Part shown: positions 53,784 through 61,985 of the stretch, in pieces
How positions within the stretch are numbered: position 1 is the stretch's first letter
How the letters are laid out: each line of letters starts with the position of its first letter
Assembly (NCBI RefSeq): GCF_019429625.1
Contig: NZ_JAHXRW010000016.1
Span: 16,156-80,155 of the forward strand
DNA from: Celeribacter sp. PS-C1
GTDB taxonomy: Bacteria > Pseudomonadota > Alphaproteobacteria > Rhodobacterales > Rhodobacteraceae
Direction: 5' to 3'
Length of the DNA: 64,000 nucleotides
Made by a program: the position numbers and the translations under genes
The notes under the pieces: generated by a model
Database searches by the model: none
Told to the model about the DNA's origin: nothing
What the model saw: the letters and a program-made list of their open reading frames with translations, nothing else

Positions 53784-54155
53784 TTATGCGACGGCTTTGC
53801 GGATGGCGCGAACAATGAGAATGAGGACAACGGCACCGATCACGGAGGCAATCAAGCCACCAACAATGCCCCCAAGCGGCAGACCGATCAGCGGCAAGAC
53901 ATATCCCGCCAAGAAAGATCCCCCGATCCCAAAAAGCACATCGCCCCAGAACCCGGATCCGCTGCCTTTTACGATCAGACTTGCGATCCAGCCGACGACG
54001 CCGCCGATGACAATCGCAATGAGAATTCCGATGATACCGCCGGTGACAGCGCCAACGGCTGCTCCGGTTTGCTCCTGCGCGAGCGCTGCACTTGCAAAGA
54101 ACAGCGGACCTGTCGCACAGGCCGCGAAATTGGCCGCAAACTTGAATGTCTTCAT
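53784..54155 (-). CDS. GlsB/YeaQ/YmgE-family membrane protein with signal-like N-terminus
   Basis: The 123-residue product has a strong AAAGGAG site and starts at ATG 54155. After a signal-like N-terminus (about 1-27) come three glycine-rich spans with GGIIGILIAIVIGGVVGWIA, then LFGIGGSFLAGYVLPLIG and GGIVGGLIASVIGAVVLILI, the layout of small transglycosylase-associated stress proteins. An extra N-terminal signal is unusual for this family. Role unknown. Confidence 0.8.
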   Translation of the reverse strand: MKTFKFAANFAACATGPLFFASAALAQEQTGAAVGAVTGGIIGILIAIVIGGVVGWIASLIVKGSGSGFWGDVLFGIGGSFLAGYVLPLIGLPLGGIVGGLIASVIGAVVLILIVRAIRKAVA

Positions 54156-54616
54156 TCTCTCGTCTCCTTTGGGGGAATTATGTGAGCGCTCAGCAGAAAG
54201 CCTAGGCTCTTTGCGTGTCGGCTCTGTATCAAATGGGAAATTTGGCGGAGAAAACGTCTTAGGCAAAAGCGCACTCCACAAAGTGGCAAAGTAGGGCAAT
54301 TCGCCCCTCGCTCGCATTCCGCTATCCATCATCATTCTCTTTGTCGCCACACGAATGTCGCGTCGTCTTCTCACGCCCCAATGGACGTCGAAAACGCGAG
54401 GCAGGGAACGGCGAAAATATGCGCTTCGCGAAATGCCTTGTTTTAAGACAACTTTCCACCTTAGCGAGTGTTCAACGGTCAAACGCATATTTCCGCTGTT
54501 TCGCGGGCTTTTCTGGTTGAGTAGGAGTGAGTATGATCGAAACGAAACCGATGCGTGGATAAAACATCTTGCCGTTTCGGAGGCATCTCGCAATTGCAGA
54601 AAAAGGAAAAGTCACA
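54156..54616. other. Intergenic region without recognised gene
   Basis: The longest open frames here are continuations of neighbouring genes or lack start signals. Two copies of an ATATGCGC/GCGCATAT-like element (about 54417 and 54485) resemble a stretch at about 50230; they are too short to assign. Confidence 0.35.
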
Positions 54617-55459
54617 GTGAAAAAGTCTTTGGGATATTGTGCGTCGCTTGTCGTTGGGTTTGCGATGCCGGCTTGGGCCGCCGATTCTGAAATTTCTCCC
54701 TCCACCTATGGTGCGACGCACTGGGGATACGTGGATTTCGGCGCGGCGCTGTTTTCTGGGGATGAAGAGGCTATCGCCTACGACGAATCCTGGGACGGAG
54801 AAGAGGTTTTCCTCAAGGGGGCGTATGTCTGGAACTTTGCCTCGGATTACTCCTTCCAACTCGACGTGTCGTCCAGCAGCTACAGTGAAGATGTCAGTGG
54901 CGAGACCGGTGGTATCAATCCTTATGATTTCTCACGGTCCGGCTCTAGCTGGGATGTGATGGGCCACCTGACGCAAAACACAGCGAGCGGACACTGTTAC
55001 GGCGTCTATGTCGACCTCGGTGGTAGCTATTCCGACGATAATATTTATGCAGCCCTCGGTCTTGAGGGGCAGCTGAACTACGACACTTGGAGCCTCTATG
55101 GGTCTCTCGGTGGGGACTATGGGATTGGTGGGGACGCGGGCTCTGCCGATAGCCGCGCTGTCGTGGCTCAAGCTAAAGCGACCTACTACGTCAATCCGAA
55201 CCTCGGCCTCACCGGTTTTCTCAGCGGTGCTGACGAGACGTGGTCCGCAGGCGACAACTCTCAGGTCAACTGGGGGCTTTCCGCTGAATATAAGCTGAAC
55301 AACTCCCCCATCAGCGTCTACCTCGAGTATGACGACATGTCTTTCTCTGGGGAAAATGCGTTTGATAAATGGGACGGCGATCAGCAGACCATCTGGGTGG
55401 GCTTCCGCTACCACTTCAAGAATGGCACCCTTCAGCAGATCAACCAGAACACGTTTTAA
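54617..55459 (+). CDS. Exported beta-barrel-like protein
   Basis: The 280-residue product starts at a GTG (54617) with AAGGAAAA upstream. Its signal peptide (about 1-21, cleaved after AWA) and alternating aromatic/glycine-rich segments (HWGYVDFGAALF, GVYVDLGGSYSD, WGLSAEYKLN) point to an outer-membrane barrel, ending near WVGFRYHFKN. It is acidic overall. It is not obviously homologous to the barrel at 48281. Substrate or role unknown. Confidence 0.75.
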   Translation: MKKSLGYCASLVVGFAMPAWAADSEISPSTYGATHWGYVDFGAALFSGDEEAIAYDESWDGEEVFLKGAYVWNFASDYSFQLDVSSSSYSEDVSGETGGINPYDFSRSGSSWDVMGHLTQNTASGHCYGVYVDLGGSYSDDNIYAALGLEGQLNYDTWSLYGSLGGDYGIGGDAGSADSRAVVAQAKATYYVNPNLGLTGFLSGADETWSAGDNSQVNWGLSAEYKLNNSPISVYLEYDDMSFSGENAFDKWDGDQQTIWVGFRYHFKNGTLQQINQNTF

Positions 55460-55489
55460 TCTAGTGTAAAATGTGGACGGCTCCGGTTT

Positions 55490-55708
55490 CTAAGGCTCCT
55501 TTGAGCCGGGGCCGTCCGATTTAATGCTATAAGACCAGCGGTAAAAATAGTTCTGGCGAAACAGCTCGACGATGCAGTCTTCGCCTTTCAGGCCATCCAA
55601 CACGATCCTGCTCTTCGCTGTCACTGAATACTGCTTGAGGGGCGCGCGATGGATGTCTTTGCCAACCTTCTCGTCATAGCTCTGCTTGGGGCTGGATCCC
55701 TGACTCAT
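55490..55708 (-). pseudogene. IS3-family transposase OrfA remnant
   Basis: The 72-residue frame begins SPKQSYDEKVGKDIHRAP and continues RIVLDGLKGEDCIVELF, the N-terminal helix-turn-helix of a known IS3-family OrfA group (usually RIVLDGLRGEDSIAELCR). The following part of the family sequence has lost about seven residues and runs out after QNYFYRWSYS. No OrfB or inverted repeats are seen. It marks an old insertion between the cargo and the replication end of element 2. Confidence 0.7.
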
Positions 55709-56366
55709 TAGATCTCCCTAAATGTCCCTTAAACGCTGACGTCGCATACTCATTTCCGTGTTAAGGTGACAACCAATGCCAAAGGCCGCTTTTTGAAGCG
55801 CCGAGCAATGGTTTTGTACCTGCAGCGAAAGCCCGCTGTCCGCCCATACTGTTGAAAAACTCGGCCACGATGCCTGATGGGCGTTTTTTTGCGGGAAGAT
55901 ATTCTGAAAATCTCGAAAACCGCCCCAATACACGGCAGTTGAAATGGCGATTTGGAACAGCGTTCCGCATTTTGGAGAGTGCCATCAGATACGGCCACTT
56001 TTTTTCAACACCATCCGCCCGAAGTGTCAAACGGCAGGAGTTTGCCACGGACCTTCAGAAGGGCAAGGGGAAAGGCCCAGCCTATTCCTTGGGCAATTTT
56101 TCTTCCTTCCACTTAGCCCACCGCTGTCGCTGCGCATCGGCTATGCGTAATCGACCCTCGGATGATTTTGGTCCGGTTGATGCCCCGCCATGAAACTTGC
56201 ACCGAGATTTGCCCGGCATTGGCTTTGCCTTGCATGGCGCCCCTTTTCGCGTGCGAGCGCCGCAAGACGGCTTTGAGGCAGCCAGATGGCTTTCATTCCG
56301 GTCTAAGCCCCCAATACGCGCGCGCGAAGTCGGGTAAAAAGCCCTGTAACTTTCGGTCTTTCACGC
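55709..56366. other. Long region without recognised gene
   Basis: Open frames on both strands here have no ribosome-binding sites and an odd composition. The stretch may hold decayed IS or gene remnants after the OrfA fragment. I see no terminator or clear repeat. Confidence 0.4.
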
Positions 56367-56666
56367 CTATCGCTCCCTATTAGTCCAAATGCAGAGCAGA
56401 GGGTCTGTATCGGTCCCTGTAGACTTTGCGATATCAACCAGCGCCCCCGCTTCGGCCTCTTCCCGTGTCTGCCCGCCGTCAAATTCGCGGATCGCGGCAC
56501 GTTCTTCTAAATGGTCGAGGATCAAATCACGGTCGATGGGTATTCCCCCATGCTTCGCACCTCCGGACAAAACCGACAAAACTGACGAAACCTTGCTCCG
56601 ATGGGGTTTCGTCGGTTGTGTCCCGGCTGCTCCTGCCAGTCGTGCTGCCTCAAGCCACCGCGTCAT
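56367..56666 (-). CDS. Hypothetical 99-residue protein with repeat insertion
   Basis: This gene overlaps the DUF3987 gene stop by 4 bp (ATGA at 56666). The centre of the protein (about 14-35, TKPHRSKVSSVLSVLSG) is encoded by the repeat at 56563-56625 and looks like an insertion. The C-terminal half is acidic with EERAAIREFDGGQTREEAEA. It is the last gene of the replication operon of element 2. Function unknown. Confidence 0.6.
   Translation of the reverse strand: MTRWLEAARLAGAAGTQPTKPHRSKVSSVLSVLSGGAKHGGIPIDRDLILDHLEERAAIREFDGGQTREEAEAGALVDIAKSTGTDTDPLLCIWTNRER
56563..56625. repeat. Palindromic element with 9-bp tandem repeat
   Basis: The plus strand reads GACAAAACC, GACAAAACT, GACGAAACC in tandem (56566-56592) and then a partly inverted copy GTTTCGTCGGTTGTGTCCCGG (56607-56625 region), so the DNA can fold back: CCGGACAAAACCGAC pairs with GTCGGTTGTGTCCCGG with one gap and one mismatch. 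The same 9-bp unit is inside the integrase gene of this element. Confidence 0.65.
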
Positions 56667-58159
56667 GATTGCCTCTTGTGGAGAGCAGGGTTTACGGCGT
56701 ATAGCCGTCGCCGCCTGCCGCCCTGTGGTTTCGCCGGTGTGGATACAAGGCGGATGCAATCGCCGTCTTCCAGCGCGGCAAGCGCGGGGTCAAGGTCTGC
56801 TTTCCTGGCCAGCCCTGCGCGGTCGAGCCGCATCACATCGCGCGCCGTAAACGATCGCCAACCCTGTTCGCGAATGATTGACACGAGCCGCCGTGCCGCC
56901 AGGTCAGATTTGGGCGTCGACGCGTCGGCATAGGCGCGCCGCGCCATCGGAAAGAAATAGGATTCCACCAGATGCGCGGCCCTGCCGAATTCCCATGCCG
57001 TGATTTCGCCGGGTTCCTTTGCCTCCCCTGCCGCATGGTCGAGAAAGGCGAGCACCAGCGCTAGTCGCGCTGTCAGACCCGGAAGTTTGCCGATAAACGA
57101 CAGCAACAGCCCTTCTGCCTCTGCCTCCCATTCGCGCACCGAATGGCGAAAGTCGTCCATGAGTTCGCGTGCATCTTCATCGAAAAGAATGAAAAAGGGA
57201 CTGGTTTCGCCATCGTCATCCGATACCAGATCAAACGCGAGCAGCCGCGCAAAAATCCGGTCGATCAATCCTTCATCTTCCCAGATTTGAGGACGGCGCA
57301 GTGGGACAGGATCTGGCCAGATGGGCAGGAAACGCGCCAATAATCCGTCATCGTCGGACTTGAACAGCAGGCTTTTCAGCCGGTCAGGTTGGATGCCACC
57401 CAGCACGCCGATGGTGAGCCGGTCGATTGTCAGTGCCTCACGCCCCATGCGTTCCACTGTAAAGCCGCGCCCCCCGTAGGCTTCTAGCCAAAACGGGCGA
57501 TCAGAACCGCCGCCTGAATAACGCTGCATCCCTTCGAGCCATCCCGCAAGTTCATCGCGCGTCTGTAACGTGCCGCGCGGCTGCTGCGCCAGTATTGCTC
57601 CGAGCCGTTCAATTGTGCCATCGTTCACGACAAGTCGGGGGATGTGGGGTGGCGGACCTGCATCGGCCTCCCGAGGTTTTTCTGGGGGAGGATCACCCGC
57701 CTTGATTGCAGCCTTCGCCTCTTCCTTCCACATTGCCTCCGCCAGCTTGGCGAGTTCCGCCCTACCCCTCCATACCTGCCTTTCGGCTTCTGCAGCTTCG
57801 CGCCGCGAACGCTCTGCATGCCGAAGAGGCTGCAACACAGCGTCCATAGCGGGGCTCTTGCCTGCGCTGGGCAACCCGATGCACATACTCCAGATGATGG
57901 GCGGCTCTTCCCAGCCGCGCCAAGGTGAAACCCACCGAGTGTTTCCAATGGTCGCGCCCACCACGGCCAGCAGCGCTGCGAAAACATAGTCAAGCGGTGC
58001 GCCTTTGGCCTGGGCTGCATCTTCCACCCATTGCGCAAGATTTGGCCCAAGCGCGTCGCGCAATGGAAGTGTCGGGGCAGGTGGTAATTCGAGCCGAAGG
58101 AAGCGCGGTGCAGGGTCGGGCCAGTCGGAGGTGAAGGGGATAGGCTCAGGCGCGTTCAT
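56663..58159 (-). CDS. DUF3987 family ATPase/primase-helicase-like protein
   Basis: The 498-residue product carries a P-loop-like CIGLPSAGKSPAMD (about 93-106) and an NDGTIERLGAILAQQPRGTL block with the ELAGWLEGMQRYSGG region. These are the marks of DUF3987 proteins that accompany primases in mobile elements. The C-terminal part is helical and winged-helix-like, ending with basic RRRLYAVNPAL. Its start overlaps the primase stop by 4 bp. It probably unwinds or loads at the origin of element 2. Confidence 0.8.
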   Translation of the reverse strand: MNAPEPIPFTSDWPDPAPRFLRLELPPAPTLPLRDALGPNLAQWVEDAAQAKGAPLDYVFAALLAVVGATIGNTRWVSPWRGWEEPPIIWSMCIGLPSAGKSPAMDAVLQPLRHAERSRREAAEAERQVWRGRAELAKLAEAMWKEEAKAAIKAGDPPPEKPREADAGPPPHIPRLVVNDGTIERLGAILAQQPRGTLQTRDELAGWLEGMQRYSGGGSDRPFWLEAYGGRGFTVERMGREALTIDRLTIGVLGGIQPDRLKSLLFKSDDDGLLARFLPIWPDPVPLRRPQIWEDEGLIDRIFARLLAFDLVSDDDGETSPFFILFDEDARELMDDFRHSVREWEAEAEGLLLSFIGKLPGLTARLALVLAFLDHAAGEAKEPGEITAWEFGRAAHLVESYFFPMARRAYADASTPKSDLAARRLVSIIREQGWRSFTARDVMRLDRAGLARKADLDPALAALEDGDCIRLVSTPAKPQGGRRRRLYAVNPALHKRQS

Positions 58160-59037
58160 GCAGCACTCCCTTTCAGAATGTCGTTCCAGTCTCGGCCTTC
58201 GGGCGCGGGGAGAAGCTCTACCGCCCAGCCGAGCGAATGCGCGCGTTCGGCCAAAGCGTGAGCGGCCTTGCGGCCCGCCGTGTCGCCATCTGGTGCGATG
58301 GTGATCCGGCCAGGATCAGGGGGCAGATGCAATCCCCTGATGCCAGATGTAGAGAGCGCGGCCCACACCGATGCCGGGCGTCGCAGAAGGCCCGAGAGAA
58401 GTGAGAGTGCGGTTTCTATGCCCTCAGCCACTGCCAACTGACCGGCGGCGTCAGAAAGCCGCACAGCGCCGCCACGCATGCGACCTAGCATGGCCTTGCG
58501 CGGTTCAATGGCAGCCTTGTCTGCGCCTCCTGGGAGAAGGTAGGTGCGATGCACCGCGAAACCCTCGCTCCCTTCTACCAGCGCTACCATGGCCGGATGG
58601 CGCCGGGCGGTCGGCCCGTGCCAACACCGAGGATGAAAGCGCAGTGTCGGCGGCAGAGGGCAACAGATGCCTCGCGTCTCGCGTAAATAGCATTCGGCGG
58701 GCGTGCCCTCGATTGCGACGGCCTCTTGCCAGAGCCGCGTGGCCTGCTGCGTGCGCTTAGCAGCCTCTGCTCGTTGTTCAACCTCACGGCGGTTGATTTC
58801 CGCCGGATCGGGCGGGTGGTAGTCGCCTGGGCCGACACTTGCCGCCCGGAGAATATCCCAAAAGCTGCATTCGGCCCTTTTGCAATGGGCGAGCAATCGC
58901 CCGTTGAGGCCATCCGATAGCGTCAGAGCGTTCTGTCCCTTCCGCTTTTCGGGCTGGCAAACAGGGCAAGGCGCGGTGCCGTAGCGGCCATGCCAGCGCC
59001 CTCCCAAGGCAGTCGTGAGAGTTCGGGCATCAGTCAT
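58156..59037 (-). CDS. Toprim primase-like protein
   Basis: The product has 293 residues. An N-terminal zinc-finger region (CPVC...C pattern with HCKRAEC) is followed by a Toprim core: AVAEGIETALSLL (the conserved Glu) and ITIAPDGDTAGRKAA (the DxD), typical of DnaG-type primases on integrative elements. It is coupled to the DUF3987 gene downstream and overlaps the small gene upstream by 8 bp. Together they form the replication module of element 2. Confidence 0.85.
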   Translation of the reverse strand: MTDARTLTTALGGRWHGRYGTAPCPVCQPEKRKGQNALTLSDGLNGRLLAHCKRAECSFWDILRAASVGPGDYHPPDPAEINRREVEQRAEAAKRTQQATRLWQEAVAIEGTPAECYLRETRGICCPLPPTLRFHPRCWHGPTARRHPAMVALVEGSEGFAVHRTYLLPGGADKAAIEPRKAMLGRMRGGAVRLSDAAGQLAVAEGIETALSLLSGLLRRPASVWAALSTSGIRGLHLPPDPGRITIAPDGDTAGRKAAHALAERAHSLGWAVELLPAPEGRDWNDILKGSAA

Positions 59038-59200
59038 TAGCCGTACTCCAATGGCGCTCTGTCTTGGAGGTCAGAGCCGCAACAATCTGGCCAATCGGTT
59101 TCCAATATGCTATTCGGGGAGAGCCCGCCGCAGACGCATGGCAAGGCATTCCCGCCCCGATCGCGTTCACCAGCGCGTCGGGGCTTTCCTCTTTGATCAT
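59030..59200 (-). CDS. 56-residue small protein between AlpA and primase
   Basis: The gene begins 5 nt after the AlpA stop and overlaps the primase start by 8 bp, so it is nested in the operon. The product (with KEESPDALVNAIGAG, YWKPIGQIVAALT) is small and soluble with one cysteine; no family is recognised. Confidence 0.6.
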   Translation of the reverse strand: MIKEESPDALVNAIGAGMPCHASAAGSPRIAYWKPIGQIVAALTSKTERHWSTAND

Positions 59201-59204
59201 CAAA

Positions 59205-59390
59205 TCACGCTGCCCGCGTTTCGCGGTTTTCGAGCCACGCGGTCACATCGCTTTCGCGCCAGGCGACGAGGCGCGTTCCCAGCTTTATGGGTTGCGGGAA
59301 TTCGCCACGCTTCATCCAGTCGTAAATTGTGGAGCGTGACAGCCCGGTGCGGGCTTCGACCTCGGGGCGGCGGAGGAGTTTGTCAGCCAT
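59205..59390 (-). CDS. alpA: AlpA-like helix-turn-helix regulator
   Basis: The 61-residue product LLRRPEVEARTGLSRSTIYD with WMKRGEFPQPIKLGTRLVAW and DVTAWLENRE is a textbook AlpA/MerR-like winged helix. It starts the operon with the primase and probably controls excision or replication, as AlpA does in P4-like elements. Element 1 has its own AlpA, which is distinct. Confidence 0.88.
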   Translation of the reverse strand: MADKLLRRPEVEARTGLSRSTIYDWMKRGEFPQPIKLGTRLVAWRESDVTAWLENRETRAA

Positions 59391-59497
59391 GTCAGTTCCT
59401 TTCGGCTTGATTGAGTCATAGCCGGAAGTATCGATGGAACTGTCCGTTACGCCGAGGGAAGGCCGAGGGCCGATCCGCTTCCCGTTAATTGTTACAA

Positions 59498-60180
59498 TCA
59501 GCGGCGCACGCCTTTAAGCCCTTTGGGGCTTGGCGGAAGCATTTCGGCACGCAACTTGTTTGCTTGAATCAGGCTTATTTTCTCCTTGGCCGTCAGCCCC
59601 TCCATTTCCCTTGATAACTGCGTCCACCAGACCTTGCCTCGAAGCGGATCCGAGACCCACGCCGTATAGCCCTTTTCGATTGTCGATGCTTTGACAGTAG
59701 ACTCGCCGATGCTGAACTCATCCCGCCACCGCGCGGTATGTTCGCTCGCCTCAGTCGCTGAAATACCGGCAATCCTCATGGCAGCGACTTGAAAGAACGC
59801 GTAATCTTCCCACCGCTGCCGCATAAAGTCCTCCTTTCTCTGGCCATTACCCGAAAGTCGTAGATCTGCAGCGCGAGCATGGAGAAGCGTCGTTGCTTTG
59901 GTCACTGGGAGATGTTCATCAAAAACCATCCTTATGGCTGAATCGGCCCACCACGGGCTGCAGAAATACCATGCTCGCACAAGGTAGAGCGCAGCTATTT
60001 CCGCGCTTGCCCTGGCTGTCTCTAGCTTCCCCCTATCTTCCAGGCGCTCGAATTCCTCCGACGAATGGCAGCTAGGATTTCCCGCGAGAAGTCTGCAATC
60101 ATCTCTTCGGGTGTAGTGCTCGGTTCTGTGTCCGGTTCCGAAAGTAGGTCGGATGTGCTTGAAAGTGTCGGGCCTTTCAT
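59498..60180 (-). pseudogene. Integrase-coupled gene with probable frameshift
   Basis: An ATG at 60180 overlaps the integrase stop in an ATGA junction and opens a frame with natural composition (MKGPTLSSTSDLLSEP, then ADFSREILAAIRR) that ends at a TAG near 60020. From about 60065 the coding signal continues in another frame to 59498 (SSEEFERLEDRGKLETARAS, later WRDEFSIGESTVKAS). A single -1 shift near 60065 joins them into one protein of about 225 residues. It is either a frameshift mutation, a sequencing error or programmed slippage. The product family is unknown. Confidence 0.6.
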
Positions 60181-61511
60181 CTCGTCGCGCCCAGCTTAAG
60201 CACGTTGTCACCCTCTGCCGCTTCGCCGCGCAGGAATGCGGCCCAATCGGCCATCATCGCACGCCGTCGGTCGAGCATGTCAGAACGTTGATAAGCGCGC
60301 TCCACTTCGGAGCCGATGAAATGCGCCAACGCGATTTCAGCCATATCGCGGGGATAGCCGCGCTCCGCCGCCCATTGCCGGAAGCTTGAGCGTAGCCCGT
60401 GGGGAACGGCCGGGCGCTTGCTGGCAGGGTCGAGATATCCCAGCCCTCCCAACTTAGCCTGCGCCTCCTGCATTCGGCGCATGACAGCGGAAATAGACAT
60501 GTCTGACAACATGCCGCTGCGCGGGGAGAAGAAGACATAGGGCGAGCCGTCCAGCTGTGGAATGGCTTGCAACAGCGTCACCGCCTCCGGCGAGAGCGGC
60601 ACGCGATGCGAGCGCCCGTTCTTCATTCGCGAAGCCGGGATGGTCCAGACGGCTCCTTGCGCCGCAGAGGGGGCCATTGTCGCAACGGGGGTTTTGTCGG
60701 TTTCGTCAATTTTGTCCCGCTCCCCTAAGTCCATTTCATCCCACGTCGCACCGCGCACCTCGCCCGAGCGTGCCGCAGTCAGAGTGAGGAATTCGAGCGC
60801 CCTTGCTGCCATACCTTCTCGTTCACCCAGTGCAGTCCACCACCTTGCCACATCACCAAGCGCAAGGGCGGGCTGATTGACGGCCCTTGCCACCTTAGAG
60901 GGTTTGGGCAGGATTTCAGACAGGTTGCCTTTCCACCGAGCAGGGTTGTCCCCTGTCCGGTGCCCAGCCACCGTCGCCCATGACAAGACATTTTCAATCC
61001 GCCCACGTACGCGCGACGCGGTTTCCGTCTTGTCTTGCCAAATAGGTTCTAGAACGCGAAGCACGTCTTGTACCGATATGTCGGCCACGTCCTTCCGTCC
61101 GACAACGGGCAAGGCGTATGTATCGAGCGTCGAACGCCATTGCTTGCGATGCTTTTCATTCCGGAACTCGGACAGTTTCCCGCCAAGATATTTCTCCACC
61201 GCTTCAGCAAAGCTCAGCCCAGCCCGTGCCTCGCGCTTGTCGGCCAAAGGGTCGCCGCCCAGCATCGCCTTGCCCCGGTTTTCCAGAGCAACACGTCGAG
61301 CCTCTCCAAGCGGCACAGCGGGCGGGCTACCCAGCCCGAGTTCGCACCGTTTGCCGCGAATAGTTATGCGCTGCACCCATTGCTTCGCACCGTTTTTCGC
61401 CACACGCAGAAAGAGTCCGTAGCCGTCGAAGTATTTTCCAGGGCTGCTTACGGTTTCCACGAAACGTGCCGACAGCGCTCGTTCCGGTCTCCTGATATTC
61501 TTGTGCGGCAT
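60177..61511 (-). CDS. int: Site-specific tyrosine integrase, P4 type
   Basis: The product has 444 residues from ATG 61511 (GTG 61535 is an alternative). N-terminal DUF4102 (CELGLGSPPAVPLGEARRVA), core-binding and catalytic domains are present, with TAARSGEVRGATW, HGLRSSFRQW, LAHFIGS and the Tyr in AYQRS. Compared with the integrase of element 1 it has about 22 extra residues (RDKIDETDKTPVATMAP) between WDEMDL and WTIPASRMK, encoded by a 9-bp repeat. It lies next to the 61655 att repeat, the tRNA-distal end, and should recognise the tRNA-Ser 3' end. Confidence 0.92.
   Translation of the reverse strand: MPHKNIRRPERALSARFVETVSSPGKYFDGYGLFLRVAKNGAKQWVQRITIRGKRCELGLGSPPAVPLGEARRVALENRGKAMLGGDPLADKREARAGLSFAEAVEKYLGGKLSEFRNEKHRKQWRSTLDTYALPVVGRKDVADISVQDVLRVLEPIWQDKTETASRVRGRIENVLSWATVAGHRTGDNPARWKGNLSEILPKPSKVARAVNQPALALGDVARWWTALGEREGMAARALEFLTLTAARSGEVRGATWDEMDLGERDKIDETDKTPVATMAPSAAQGAVWTIPASRMKNGRSHRVPLSPEAVTLLQAIPQLDGSPYVFFSPRSGMLSDMSISAVMRRMQEAQAKLGGLGYLDPASKRPAVPHGLRSSFRQWAAERGYPRDMAEIALAHFIGSEVERAYQRSDMLDRRRAMMADWAAFLRGEAAEGDNVLKLGATR
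60657..60725. repeat. 9-bp tandem-repeat insertion inside integrase gene
   Basis: On the minus strand GACAAAATT, GACGAAACC, GACAAAACC stand in tandem, the same unit as at 56566-56592. It lies in frame and adds about 22 residues that the element 1 integrase lacks. Confidence 0.6.
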
Positions 61512-61514
61512 TAA

Positions 61515-61534
61515 ATCCCCCAATTCATCCCCCA
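61515..61534. promoter_or_regulatory. Candidate integrase arm-type sites, right end of element 2
   Basis: ATCCCCCA occurs at 61515-61522 and 61527-61534 (12-bp spacing), just upstream of the integrase start; the same octamer lies near the other end (45542-45549). The sites may bind the integrase and also repress its own gene. Confidence 0.4.
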
Positions 61535-61654
61535 CTTATCTGTGGATCTTATAGGAGTATGGAGGAACGCTTCGCACGATGTAAGTGGGTAAATATTTAT
61601 TTTCCTACATATTATTGGAACATTTTGGAATGTCTCGGAAATTTCTATGGCGGT

Positions 61655-61668
61655 CTGTCTCTCCGCCA
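61655..61668. repeat. Attachment-site direct repeat, distal copy (element 2)
   Basis: CTGTCTCTCCGCCA is identical to the last 14 nt of the tRNA-Ser. It lies 144 bp beyond the integrase start. Confidence 0.75.
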
Positions 61669-61985
61669 TTATCCCGACTTAGAACTCCCGAACATCGATT
61701 GTTTTCCGTTCGCCCTATTCGGTTTCCTTCAAAAAAACTCCACGGCCTGCAAAAACTTGGCCATTTGATTGCGGAACTGCGAAAGACGTTCAGTACCGTC
61801 GCGAGGAGTAATTTTCTGGTCGTGGCGCCGAAGTTCAGCCGTATCCGACAAACAAGCCGCACTTGATACCCTCTCGATTTCGGACCGGACGTCCTCAAGG
61901 CAGATCGAACCAATTAGGCGGTTCAGCCCACTCGTTTTTCGGTTGGCCGAAAAGGCAATCAAATCGTTTTAGCCACGCGAGAACC
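61669..61985. other. Flank of element 2, no recognised gene
   Basis: A minus-strand frame (61729-61962, TTG start, 77 residues) is open but has no ribosome-binding site and no recognisable motif. I see no terminator for the isomerase gene. Confidence 0.4.

Larger units (their letters stand above)
45472..61668. mobile_element. Element 2: integrative island at tRNA-Ser(CGA)
   Basis: A 14-bp direct repeat (CTGTCTCTCCGCCA) marks the tRNA-Ser 3' end (45472-45485) and 61655-61668, directly behind a P4-type integrase at 60177-61511. From the integrase inward lie AlpA, a Toprim primase and a DUF3987 ATPase; from the tRNA inward lies cargo of envelope and unknown proteins. No packaging genes are seen. 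The repeat is shorter than that of element 1 and the cargo part is less typical, so the outer limits are probable, not proven. Confidence 0.7.

Noticed and set aside
61729..61962. 77-codon TTG frame beyond the att repeat of element 2
   Set aside because: Plausible length but no ribosome-binding site or motif; listed only as part of the gene-free flank.
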